64,000 nucleotides of DNA. Source: Alitta virens. Taxonomy: Eukaryota; Annelida; Polychaeta; Phyllodocida; Nereididae. Under the pieces are notes generated by a model, which searched no databases, was not told the origin of the DNA, and saw only the letters and a list, made by a program, of their open reading frames with translations. Positions 51,060-63,827 of this stretch are shown piece after piece. Made by a program: the position numbers and the translations under genes. Every line of letters starts with the position of its first letter. The stretch's first letter is position 1. The stretch is from the NCBI GenBank assembly GCA_932294295.1, contig OW028581.1, positions 39,557,495-39,621,494 of the forward strand, given 5' to 3'.

Positions 51060-54000
51060 TTCGACATTAAAGAATGGATTTATTTTTCAATCGACTCCGT
51101 GAAACTTCACAATAGCGATGAAAGGTGCTCACGTAACAGTTTGACACCAATAAAGAATTTTTATCTACACAAACATCCAAACAGAAGTCTATAACAATAA
51201 CGATCAGTCCTACGTTCTCCGAACACAGACTTTTAGTATCATTCATTACCTTTAATCATTTTCCTATCAGGGTTATTCAAGTGGGCTTTACATTTTTAGT
51301 CAAGTCTTTTACTACAATAAGAAATTGGCAAAAACCTGGCAGTTACATCGATACATACCAAAATATTAGTAATCAAATGACACATGTGATTTAATGCCAC
51401 AAATACAACTGTAAATGCAGAATAAACAGACTGATCAGAGTAAAATATAAATGCATGACATACCACTTATATAAACGGATAACGGACACATACCATCATG
51501 CCAATTAAAGCATACAATATGTAGATATAAACAATCAAGACAATATGATATAAGACAAATAAGCGTTGATTACATCTCTGGATTGAACAAATACAAACGC
51601 AAAAATATTACAAAAAGCTGTATGAGATACTGGAGAAATAGAAGTGCAAAAAATGCTGGCAAGTTTTAATACATAAACTGGAAATAAAACGTAAGGGAAA
51701 ATGCGAGTTAAAAAAAAAAAAACTACCTACTCGTAGTGTATATGATACATGGAATACAAAGAAATTGTTTAAGTGTACATTTGTTTTCGACATTCTCCAA
51801 TTGCTGCCATCGCTACAAAAATATTTCTTCTTTCTAGGAATACAACTACAAAGGTTATAATCTTTGGCTTGAAGCATTAATCTTTCTCATACAAATTTTT
51901 TTTTACAAGATTGAGAAAAAATTTACGGATTTCATATTAGGCAAACATTTACAGTGTGTATTCGTTTCAATGTTTGACGTTTCCTCGGCAATCCATCAAG
52001 GTTTCAGCAAGTTATACAACACCTTTTTTAATTGCTTTAACATCAGTTTATATACAAAATATCTAAACTAATTAACAAATATCATATCTAAAAAATCTGG
52101 TGGGATAGAAGTCATGCGTAGATTTCAATACACTGAGTATTAAAAGGAAAAACACACTGTATGTTAGTCTAGAAATATAATCATTTTTAAATTTCTGATT
52201 TTACTTTAATGTTGCTGCTTTATGAATTTTTTGAGCAATGTAGACATAATTTCATCAATTTTTATACCACAATCTTTCTATAGAACATACACACTCTACA
52301 GAATTACCATTAGACATTTCTACACTAGTTACAGTGCATTATTGTAATTTTTCACCCCGTCCAGCGGAGTTGAATTCAATTCAATTTCCAAACATCATGA
52401 AAAATATTTTCATACTCAGTAAGGTTTACATGATAATACTAACACACATCTTAGTAAGTCTTATGTAAATAAGTTTTAGTTCACATACATTTAACCATTG
52501 CACAACCGATTGTAATATTCTACACAAGTTATTAAATTCTTTCTTAATTAATTAATCAAATGTAAAATTTAACTCATAAGATTGAAAGCGATAATCACAA
52601 TACTTAAGTCACACATTCCTCAAGTATTTCATCACTCATTTTCCATTAATGCCAAAGGAACCATTGCGAGACAGTAATATGTATGACCTTGAAATCATCA
52701 AGGTCATACACAGGTCACATTAAGTAGAAATACAACATAAACACCAAACCATACAAATCGAACCAAAATCTCCTTCAGCAAAATCAACTGAAAAAACATT
52801 CACGTCAACATACAGCCAAAATGTTAAATTTTACTATGAGATTTCTTTTGGTATAAATTCAATAGTTGAGTATTCTAAATAGAACTTTTGAGTACTCTCC
52901 TCCGTTTCGATAAATGCAATGGATTTTTTAACTCGATTCACACTTCAGACATCTGCACAAATGATGTTTCAGTGTAATATGACATAATCCTCCAAAAAGA
53001 ATTGGGAGATGGCACTGTCACCGAAGCAGATAACACAATTAGATGATGTCATCATTTATTGTAAGAAAATGACATCACTCAATAGATGACATCATCAAAC
53101 AATGGTTATCTAATTCGGCGAATTTTCCTCCCCATAGTGATAACGTCACAATGACCACCTACACAACGGTCAGTTTTATGACATCACATGCTGTTATCAT
53201 TAGCAATTTGACATCAAAGAGGCTCGTTACACAAATGGCCCATACTGATATTAACTCACACAACATTTCACAATTCCGTAAAGCAGCATGTCACAAATTC
53301 TAACTCATAAGACACACAGTCAGGGCTCAAATGGTCAAATTATACACCACTGGTATTAACACACTAGTATGAATAAATGCAAAATACAAACTGCATTGGT
53401 AATCAGCTTCTCCCTAATAAAAGTATATCATTCCTCCACATAAGGATCAATAGATTACAAGCAGCATTTCGATTAGATATTAAGAAACTTGCAGTAAATG
53501 CAACACATAAGCAAAGCTAGTGAAATACTAGAAAACTAAGGTTACTAACCCAACTGAATACATGGTTACCATTTAAAAGTGACACACTGTCTCCAACATG
53601 GACAGATTTTGTGTAAAAATCGCAAGCTTTGGTAACAAAATGACACTTATAAAAGACAATTCTCCCAAAATTTTTTCACAATCTGACCAATGGTCAGTGA
53701 CCATAATACCTTCATTTAAAGCAAACACGCTCATTATCAATGATTATGCAACATGATTTTAACATGGGAATGGTACAGGTCTACACTACGAATCAAAACC
53801 AGACGACATGCAAATTAGACCAAAGACTCTGCACTACAAGATGCCAGACAGAGAGTAGCACGTCTTGCAGTAAGTGGTCTTTGGTTAATCATCGGAAAAT
53901 TGGTCCCGCAAGTCACCTAACATTAAAGAGACTTATATAACCTAAATCTTGAGCATTACACGTAATGGGGATAAACGCACAGTAAAATGATTTTCATGTT

Positions 54001-55007
54001 TGCTTTTCAACAATTATTATTATTAATTATCTTTTTCCACAAAGGACCACCACTTTTCAACGATACACAAGAAACACCGAAAAAAATTAAGACATTAATC
54101 CAACAAAGTTCCTGAGTAAAACGTCAGGGAAGAAGGGAATGGGGAAGAATCAGATCTTCTTTCTTTCTTTCTGATATGTAGTACAAAATTTATAAATTGT
54201 AATCATAACAGCGAAAAATAACGTAGAGACCCACTCGAAGAAGAGACGGGAAAATTAAAAAAAACTTTTGTTACCCACAATGGGGACAAAAACTACCATA
54301 GGGCACCTGCCACCATAGCAGACAAAAGACAATATGATGATGTCATCACATCAATAACATGGTTGACGTCACCAAAGAGATGACATCATCCAAGAATACT
54401 TATCTGTCAGTGACCTCTGGTGGAGCTTTTCCAATACATGAATAATAGGGAAAACCAACTCACAGACACATTCTTCAGGTACCAATCAGCAAGATTAGAC
54501 AAGATTAAGACCACCAATCAGTATATAATTCATCACAACTAGAATAGATTACCACTGATAAAAGATAAAGTCATTAATTTCTTTGATACAGTTCAGGGTA
54601 ATTCTCGTAATCGCACAACAATTCGAATAATATCAACCACACATATGTAAATGTAACAAGTACAAAATAGACATATTATCGGCAAGCTAGCTCTGTTTAT
54701 GAAGAATACAATCTATGTATACCATAATATATTATTGGGAAATTCTTGAATATCATAAGAATACAACTTCAGCAGGATTAAACTGGCAAATGTATACAGA
54801 GCATTGGCAATTTTTTTCTCAGTCTGTATAATTTATTGGATATATAAGACAGATTATGTACAAGAACCTTTAATATCCTCAACAACAGCAGCTCCAATTC
54901 CCTTTTAAACAATGTACACTGTAACAACCAGCTGCCTCTTCATCGTGGCAGAATATCACCATTTCTTCATTTCTCGGAGACCAACGTTGTCAGATTTGGG
55001 ATGAAAT
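51060..55007 (-). other. Probable 4-kb 3'UTR of the giant-exon gene
   Basis: No conserved frame is seen. TTTATT at 51079-51084 (AATAAA on minus) is the best poly(A) signal before the dispersed repeat at 50545-50720. The region holds eight TGAYRTCA octamers in two patches (53044-53216 and 54338-54388) and a perfect 12-bp palindromic hairpin at 52681-52709. Whether all of it is one UTR needs transcript data. Confidence 0.5.
52681..52709. other. Perfect 12-bp inverted repeat (everted AGGTCA sites)
   Basis: GTATGACCTTGA (52681-52692), five bases, then TCAAGGTCATAC (52698-52709): a perfect inverted repeat. In DNA it presents two extended nuclear-receptor half-sites (TCAAGGTCA) back to back; in RNA it is a strong stem-loop. 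Another AGGTCA follows directly at about 52713. Confidence 0.8.
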
Positions 55008-58000
55008 CTACAGGTATGGGCCCCCTGAAATAGGCAAACAGTGGATTTAGTACTTCGAAGATCAAGTATTTGCACAATACATCCGTCATGTTATACACAC
55101 AAAACAATACAGGACCATGTGATCTGACATTTTTGGGAATAGAAACTCCATTAAAGATTATAAGTCAGGTGTCGGAGACCTAGGAGATTGTGCAAGGATT
55201 CAAGGTCACTGCAAGGTCAAGGTCACTGTATTGTCAAGGTCAGTGGCAATGTTAATGTCAAAAGAAAATTACATGGTAAGATTATTCCATCATAATGTTT
55301 ACTTGCCAGTTTTATAAAACAATATGAATGCATTAACCAAATCACAATGTAAGCACAACCAAGAGCCAACATTTTCCTAAAGCTTGGATTTAAGAAAGAT
55401 AGCTAGCTAGATAGCTATAGACAGCTAGATACGTAGTTAGATCGATAGATAGATGGATAAGTAGTCAGATAGATAGATAAGTAGTTAGATAGATAGATAG
55501 ATATATAGACTTACCAGGATTAGTGGACGGTGGGTTGGGGTAACCCGACTGAGGAGGAGGTGGCATATTTCCACTCGCCATCATCCCCCCCATCATGGAG
55601 CTGGGATCCATATTACCAAACTGAAATGTACAAGAAGTCAATGGGTTAGATAGGTAGATAAATAGACAGAAAGGTCATGCAGAAAGTTCTGCAAACACTA
55701 TGACTTGAGTCAAACAATGATAGTTATAGATCCCTGTAAAATGAACCACTTGAACGACACAATGGATGTGGTACAACTGCAGCATATGGCTGTCAGGGAG
55801 GCGGGTATATGCATTTTCAAGTTCTAATTGGTCAACCATCAAAGCCTGTCGGCCAATGCACCAGATAATAACAGCCAGGTTTGTAAACGAAGAAATTTCA
55901 GAAAGCACATTTTCATGAACTACCTGTGGATTGCCAGGGTGTCGCCCCATGGGCATGTACTGGTCTCCAGATCCCATCATTCTTTGTTGGAACATTTGTG
56001 ATTTCTTATGGATCTGTTGAAGTTGCTGAGCAGCTGACTGTAAGGAAAGAACGTTAATAATAAAGTAACGGTAAACAGAGAGTTCAACTTCAGCAATGAA
56101 CAAGTATAGAACACATTTTTGTTTCAATGAATGTAATAACATTAAGTAATAGAACATCAAGCCTTACCGGCATCATCATTCCAGATCTTGAAGGAGGGAA
56201 GTCAGGTCCTGATGGCGGTCCGGTCATTCCTCCAGATGGTCCCATGTAGCCGGTACCAGGGCGTCCCCAGTAGGGGTCACCAGGCTGCTGCTGCTGTTGC
56301 ATGTAGCCACCTTCGCCGAATCCAGTCATCGGCTTGCTTGAAGGCGGCATATTTGTGGGATGGTTGTATCTGTACATGCCTGGTTGTTGTGTGTTATCCA
56401 TGTAACCTTGTGGAGCCTGTTGTGGCATTTGAGGATGTTGTGGATCTTGAGGTGGTCTATTATAGCCGCCGTATGGATTATACGGCATTGACTGGTTGTA
56501 AGGCTGCTGATTGGGGTACGGTTGACGCATCATAGGGTTCATTTCCATCGATCGAGGTGGCATTGATGGACCAGACATAGGGTTAGGTATGTTTTGATGC
56601 TGCTGCTGCTGCTGATCCAGATCTAAGAACTGTCGTGGACTGCTGGGTCGCATCGATTCATCTCCTTGTGGCACACCAGGCATGCCAGAAATCTGCTGCT
56701 GATCTAAGTCTAAGAACTGTTTTGGTGAACCATACGCCTTTTGTTGCCCTTGGCTTTGTATGACTGGGTCTGTAAATGGAGGTTGTCCCAATTGGGTCAT
56801 TCCTGGTTGCTGCGGCTGCTGCTGCTGGGGGATGCTAACATCTGGCCGAACTGGAACCTCTTCTGTAGGTCCCTCAGTTTTTAATTGTTTAACAGGAACG
56901 TCTGACACGGGCTCATCCAGGACCCTCTTCTGCCCAGTTTTAGGTTCTGCGGCATTTTGTTGCACAGGTTCAGCAGGATTATCTGTCTTTTCTTCAGCAC
57001 CTTCATTACTTGCAGCAACACTTTCCTTATCCCTTTTTTCCTGCTCTTTATCTGCATCCACAGCTGATGCATTTGTACTCGAATCAGCAGGACATCTTTC
57101 GACTGGTTTCACCTGCCGAGGAGGCTCGCTGACAACATCTTGTGTTTGAGCTGTTTCTGAAGGTTTCGTTGGAGCCACTGATGTAACAGGAGCTTGGTCG
57201 GTGCTGGATGTTACTGGTTGAGTCTTTACATCTTTTAATTCTTGTCCAGGTATGCCCTGATTAGGTTGGTTGGGATTCATTTGATCAGCAGTGTTGGGGT
57301 CAGTTGAAGGTGGACCTTGTCCTGGTGTCGCACCTGGCATTGTATTTGTCATCATTCCTGGCATTTGCGATGTTCCACCTTGCAGAGATTGCAATTCTTG
57401 ACCACTTTCTTGCCCCACACTCTTCAGCGGATACATGCTTGGCATACCAGGTTGATCAGGAGCACCTTTAGATTTCTGCGTAAAAAGTTCAGGCATTGGC
57501 CCGCTCTGGCTTGTGTTCACATGTGGCCCGTATGTCCCTTGCTCCATCTGTGGGCCTTGATAATTATCTCCAGAAGGGGCACCACTTGTTTGAGACTGGT
57601 ACGGGAAGTTCTGCTCAGGTCTTACAGGATAGTTAGGACCTTCTGGCGGTTGATACTGCTCAGGTCCGTACATCGGCCTGTTCACCTGTTGTTCTGGCCC
57701 TTGCTTCATCTGCCAGGATTCTGTATCAAAAGGTCTTTGTTGCTGATACTGATTTGGTCCATACGGTCTGGCTTGATAAGGGTTATATTGGGACCTTGGC
57801 TGATACTGCTCTGGTCCATATGGTTTTTCCTGATGTTCCGGATTGTATGGACGTCTCATTCGATCAGGATTCATGTGTGGATGTCCATACCTCTGGTTGT
57901 AGTTCATAGGTCTTCCATCTGGACCAACTGAACCATGTTGGCCGGTTTGATCGAACGATCTTTGCTGGGCTTGATCTGGTTCAAATGGTCTGTTTTGCCC

Positions 58001-61000
58001 TTGATTTGGACCATAAGGTGGTCTAATTTGACCCTGGCTTGGACCATAGGGTCTGTGTTGATCCTGAGATGGTTCAAAAGGAGGTCTAATATGAGACATA
58101 TCTGAACCATAAGGCTGTCGTTGCTGCATTTGCGGATCAAACGGCATTCTGTTGACATAATCTGGTCCAAATGGTGGTCTGGCCTGCATTTGCTCTGGTG
58201 GATATGATCTTGTTTGAGACACATCAGGACCAGGTGGTCTATTTTGAGTCTGATCAGGACCACTGAACTGTGGTCGGATTTGAGTGTGTTCTGGACCGTA
58301 GGGTGGTCTGATTTGAGACTGATCTGAATACTGGGGTTGAGGAAACATATCTGGACCATAGGGCGGTCTGTTTTGCATCTGACCAGGGCCAGTAGGTGGT
58401 CCTAACTGAGGCTGGCTGGAATTAAATGGCTGTCTGTACTGATGACCACTAGGAGGCGGCATTGGTTGGTTGGCATCAGTACCAGGAGAATTCGTTTGAC
58501 CAGGTTGATCAATTGGTCGATCAGGAGTATTTGGATTTTGAACATCTTGGGCAAGATTGCTTTGTTCATTGGCAGATTCTGAGGGGACCTTCGGACCATC
58601 TTGAGCTGAATCTTGTTCAGGTTTGGCAGATTCATCTTTGGACGTGTCTTTCTTCTTACCAGTTTCTTTCTCCTTCTTAGTCTTCTTCTTAGATGACTGG
58701 CTTGTCGCTGAACTACGCTCTGATGTTGCTTGAGAAACATCCTGTTCTTGCTCTGTCTTAGCAGAATCAGCTGAGTCCGCCCGGGTCGAATCAGCCTTTG
58801 CTACTTCAGCTCTGCTTGCGGCTAGCTGACTACTCTCTGACTTTGAACCGTCATCAACTTTATCCACCATCTTCTCTAAAGTTGACATCGCTCCTAGTGG
58901 GGGCTGTTTTGAACCTGGAGATTCACCAGTCGCACCTTGCACAGATGTCTCTTTCATATCTGAAGCTGGAGCACTTCCTGGTGGAGGCATCCCTGCATCT
59001 TGCGGAGGACCTTGAATTGCAGGGGGCCTCTGCATGTACCCAGGGCCATAAGGTCCTTGCATTGGTGGTTGAGGCATCCCTGCCTCACTTCCATCTTTAG
59101 ATTCCTGGTCAACTTGAGAAGTGTCCTTGGATTCTGGCCTACCTCCTTCAGCAGTTTGTTGTTGAGACATTCCTTGAGGTCCCATCATTTGCGGTCCTGA
59201 CATGCCTTGATCTTGATGTCCTGGCATTCTCATACCTTGAGGGCCAATTCCTTGAGGTCCAGGCATTCTCTGGCCATGTGGTCCTGCCATTCCTGAAGCA
59301 TCTTGAGGACCAGGCATTCTTTGATGCAGTCCAACCATCCCATGATGTCCAGGCATTCTGTGAGGCCCTGCCATACTTTGTCCGCCCACACCTTGAAGAC
59401 CATCAGCCAGTTGACTTTGTTCCCCAACAGATTGCATTCCCTCTTGTCCTGGAATTCTTTGCATTCCCTGCATTCCCTGCATTCCATCAGGTCCCAGCAT
59501 TCTCTGCATTCCTTGCATTCCTTCAGGTCCTGGCATTCTTTGCATTCCCTGCATTCCATCAGGTCCCAGCATTCTCTGCATTCCTTGCATTCCTTCAGGT
59601 CCTGGCATTCTTTGCATTCCTTCAGGTCGTCCTGGCATTCTTGGCATTCCCTGCATTCCATCAGGTCCCAGCATTCTTTGCATTCCTTGCAATCCTTGAG
59701 ATCCTGGCATTCTTTGCATTCCCTCAAGTCCTGGCATTCTTTGCATTCCCTCGGGTACTGCCATTCTTTGCATTCCTGGCATTCCCTCCGGTTCTGGCAT
59801 TCTGTGCATTCCTGGCATTCCCTCAGGTCCTGACATTCTTTGCATTCCTGGCATTCCTTCAGGTCCTGGCATTCTTTGCATTCCCTCAGGTCCTGGCATT
59901 CTTTGCATTCCCTCAGGTCCTGGCATTCTTTGCATTCCCTCAGGTCCTGGCATTCTTTGCATTCCCTCAGGACCTAGCATTCTTTGCATTCCTCTTCCAT
60001 CCGGTCCAGGCATTCTATGCATACCTTGGGATCCATGCATTCCAGGCATTCCTTGAGACCCATGCATCTCTGGCCCCTGGGATCCTGCCAAATATGGCAT
60101 TCTTTGAGACCATCTTTGTCCGTAACCTGGCGGCATGTTGGGCTGCATTTCGCTACCATATGGTGGGCTACCCTGCCCAGGACTGGCCATGCCCTGACTG
60201 GATGATGGCATGTGGTGACGTGGAGGCGTGTTGGGGTTGTACGGCATGTTTTCTTGTCCGTACGGATACTGTCCATATTGAGCCATCCTTTGTGCATCCA
60301 TTGACATTTGTTGTCGAGGCATACCCATGCCAGGACCATACATCTGTTGCCCAGGCATTCCCATGCTTGAACCAGGGAACCCAGGATTTTGTCCCATGTT
60401 TTGACCAGGCACATTTTGTTCTTGTTCTTCTGCAGCAGCTTTTGCCTTTTTGCCTTTTCCTTTCCTTGGTGTCTTTGGCTCTTTTGGGGCTTTTGGTGCT
60501 TTTGGGGCTTTTGGTGTTTTTGGTTTTTTTGGTTTGGCTGGGGCTTTCTTTTTCTTCTTGCCTTTTCCGACCTCAGGTTCCTCCTCCAGTGATCCAATTG
60601 ACATCTTATCTGACAACGGTGGACTCATAGGTCCTCGTGGATATCCTCCGTAAAGTCCAGCTTGGCCTGGTTGTCCCATGTAACCAGGTGGGCTCATATG
60701 ACCTTGACCTGGTCCTCCCATATGACCTTGAAGATGACCTTGGGGATGTCTCATGTCTCCATAAGATTGTCCCATTGGACCTCTTTGATATGGATTCATC
60801 TGATGTTCGCCTCCCGGACTCATTCTTCCTGGATACGGGTGTCTCATGGGGTATTGCTGTCCCATGTAGCCATGAGGTCCCTGTCCTTGATATGGGGGAC
60901 CCATTTGACCCGGTTGGGACCCTGGGAACCGGTGATGAGAGCCACCATATCCTAGTGGTCCCATTTGACCTTGTGAATGACCCATTGGCTGACCCACAGG

Positions 61001-63827
61001 CCCCCCTTCAGGTCCCATATGACCCGGCTGCATTTGTCCAGCTTGTGAACCCATGTTTTCAAGTCTGTTTTGCCCCATACTTTCATTGGTCTGACCCATG
61101 GGTCCGCCAGCTTGGCTCATTTGTCCTGGCTGGTTCATTTGTCCAGGGAAGTGACTCATTGATCCAGGGGCCTGGCTTGAAGCATTGGGCTGTTGCTGCG
61201 GATTCATCTGCCCAGGTGGAACGAAGGACTGTGGATTCTGCCCTTGTTGTTGCTGTTGACCCATGGGGTTAGGATGTTGGATTTGAGGCCCATGTTGTAC
61301 TGCAGGTCCAATATGTTGTTTGGCTTGATCTGGCTGTTGTTGACCAAAATTAGCCGACTGAGGACCGTGCTGACCATGCTGCATTGGATAGCCCATTGGA
61401 TTATCTTGTGAGGGATACTGCTGACCCACAGACATTCTTGGATACTGTTGATGCGGTCCCATAGGTCTGTATGGATATGATGCAGTGCTCATGTGTGGGC
61501 CATGACCAGACTGCTGTGACATTGCCATCGTATATTGCGGATTGCCCATGGATCGACCTGTCCCATCAGGGTTAGACCACGAGGACTGCACTGGATTGCC
61601 TGGGTTATGGGGATTTGGGATCACGTGAGATCCTTGGCTAGTCTGTCCAGGTTCCATAGGGTTGAATTGATGAGGTCCCGGGTTTTCTGATGATGGCACA
61701 GCTGGGTTTGGATTATTTCCAGGATTTTGTGCTTGAGTATCAGTTCCACTAGTTGGCACACCAGACGATTGTGTCATGCTCATTGGAGCACAACTGGAGG
61801 GATTTGGGTTCTTCATTGGTGAACCCATAACACTTTGAGCTTGTCCTGATGCATTATTAGGCCAAGGATTGTCAGTATTGGGATTTGTTGTATCATTAGG
61901 TGGTCCAGCCACACTTGTAGGAGGTCCCAACATTTCAGTAGGTGGTCCAGACAAATTGCTGGCATCAGTCTTTTCCACATTGGGTCTGACTTGCGTTGGA
62001 CATGCTATACTGCTTGGTGGTTCTGCTGCACTCGTAGGTGGCTCAGACATGCCCGTAGGTGGTCCAGGAACACTAGTAGGTGGTCCAGTTGCAGAAGTTT
62101 GTTCTGGCATACTGGCAGGTGGTCCAGCCATACTGGCAGGTGGTCCCATTGTGTTATCAATCGGCCCACCCATGTTCGGTCCAGCCATGCTACCTGGAGG
62201 GCCACCCATACTATTAGGGTGCCCTGGTGAGTAATTCGGAGGGCCTCCCAAATTTGGTGGACTACCCATATTTGGCATACCGTGGGGTCCCATTTGTTGA
62301 GGATGTTGTCCGGGTCCCATGTTTTGATTGTAGGGAGGCATGCCAGGCCTGGTCATCATGCCAGGATGGCCTTGAGGATAAGGTCCTTGGTTTGACTGTG
62401 GTCCCAAGTTCGGGTTGGGTCCCATGTTTTGTGAATTCTGTGGCCAATTTGGCTGATTAGGGCCCATGTAATGAGGATTGTTAGGATATTGCGTTGGCAT
62501 CGGGCCCCCTCCTTGTGGGTTATATGGCCCTCCTCCTTGGTACGGTGGGTAATATCCCTGTTGTTGTTGCATTGGATAACCTCCACCACCAGGGTGCGCT
62601 CCTGCTCCTGGATGCTGTCCTCTCATTGGATTTCCTTGATCATGTGACCATTGCGGATGGGGATTAGCGCCATCTGGTGTAGGACCTCTGTATGGTGGTC
62701 TTGTGCTGCCATCTGCTGGATTTCCTGGGTAAGGTCCTACAGGGTAACCCGGTCGACCCTGGTGATGTCCAGGGTACTGAGGACCTCCTTGGTGATAGTG
62801 TGGATTTCCAGGGTATGGAGGTCGGCCTCCAGGGCTTGGATGTGGTCCACCAGGTCCAGCGTATTGAGGTCCGCCATATCCTTGACCTCCAGGGTATTGC
62901 TGAGGAGGATAATTTCCAGGTTGCATCATACCAGGCCGTGGAGGATAGCCTGAAATGAGAAAGATTTAAATACTTGCAAATCGAAGAATACTTGCAAATC
63001 ATCTTTATTTACACTAGTAATAACATGCCATGCCATATAAGTCAATATTTTAATAGCATACATGGGAATTCCTTATTTGAAGTTCCCAGGTCAAGATTCA
63101 ACACATAAACTGCTATCCCAGATGACCTGGCCAATACAGTACCAATCATTTACCTAATAAACTGTAAAGTCGACTATCAATTAACTTTTACTTTGAACTT
63201 ATATTGTTTCTAATAACTTAAGTACAGCAAAAGTTAACCTATGTAATATCAGGTTGTTGAAGCATTACACTGAAGCAAACATGTTATTGAGGCATAATGA
63301 GGCAAATTAAGTAATTTACAATGGAGTGTGACTGTACATGAAATTCTAGTTTTATTTAGAAGAGGTCATTATCAATAAATTTGGCTATCAAATATAACAC
63401 TTCTGAGTCCTATGTCTCGAACTTCTTAGTTTCGGATTCTGGTAATTAAATTTTGTCTGCCTGTATCTATCTACATTCACTAGTTTTTTCCACTTTCTGC
63501 TTTCCTAATACTGTAGATTAGTGCGTAACACCCCAGACAATTTGTTACTTTTTCTAAATCTCTGGTATACTGTATCATAACCGCACCTGGGTGACCTGGC
63601 CCCATGTGTGGATTGGGCATCCTCTGAATCGGAACTTCGCCCCCTTGGGCCGTGTGTAAGGGATAAGGATTTGCAGCTTTCATCAACCCACCCGGTCTCT
63701 GCACAGCTTGTGGGGAAGGTGTAGCGGCAAATTCTGGCGTTAGATCCTTGACAACTCGAGGTGGTAGCGACGACTGGCTTTCATCATCCATCGGTTCTTC
63801 CTCATTCTCATTAGAGCTGCCAGCTTC
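55008..63827 (-). CDS. Very large Pro/Gly/Met/Gln-rich low-complexity protein, C-terminal 2,419 residues
   Basis: Exons (minus): 63587-63827, 56168-62949, 55924-56037, 55515-55620, 55008-55024; phases join without a stop to a TAG, ending in STNPGGPYL. More exons lie beyond the right edge. Order: acidic stretch NENEEEPMDDESQSS; MGP/PGQ-rich region; GPPTS repeats (about 61900-62170); basic KPKKPKTPKAPKAPKAPKEP block (about 60440-60590); MPGPEGMQR tandem repeats (about 59440-60010); Lys/Glu/Ser-rich charged block (about 58600-58800); RPPYGP repeats (57600-58400); two copies of QFLDLDQQQ (about 56615-56730); Q-rich helix AAQQLQQIHKKSQMFQQRMM near the end. No membrane segment or enzyme domain. Composition resembles nuclear coactivators and chromatin-complex subunits and should phase-separate; the family is not recognised and I assign no function. 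Confidence 0.88.
55195..55245. repeat. Direct repeats of TCAAGGTCA
   Basis: Three TCAAGGTCA and one further AAGGTCA in 50 bp, in an intron of the giant-exon gene. They resemble monomeric nuclear-receptor sites (ERR/SF-1/ROR class), but AAGGTCA also behaves as a simple repeat in some invertebrate genomes. Confidence 0.7.
55400..55510. repeat. GATA/TAGA microsatellite
   Basis: Imperfect tetranucleotide array of AGAT/TAGA ending right before the splice donor at 55508-55514 of the giant-exon gene (minus strand). A second short patch lies near 55645-55670. Confidence 0.85.
59440..60010 (-). repeat. Coding minisatellite, about 27-bp unit
   Basis: On the minus strand this encodes about 20 imperfect copies of nine residues, MPGPEGMQR, with longer variants in which GMQ is doubled. 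Unit length is a multiple of three, so copy-number change keeps the frame. The same periodicity makes long open frames on both other strands and frames; those are not genes. Confidence 0.92.
62950..63586. other. Intron upstream of the giant exon
   Basis: AT-rich, bounded by the donor at 63581-63586 and acceptor at 62950-62952 (minus strand). No further exon, repeat or site was noticed. Confidence 0.7.

Noticed and set aside
57317..57931. 204-codon plus-strand open frame
   Set aside because: Antisense of the giant exon with composition mirroring Pro/Gln/Gly codons; no independent support.
59974..60597. 207-codon minus-strand frame in a different phase
   Set aside because: Frame-shifted shadow of the real coding frame, which is open across the whole 6.8-kb exon with correct splice sites.
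59278..60630. 450-codon open frame on the plus strand rich in FAFPQVLAFF
   Set aside because: It is the antisense reading of the in-frame 27-bp coding repeats of the giant exon; period divisible by three keeps all frames open. No start context, domain or splice support.
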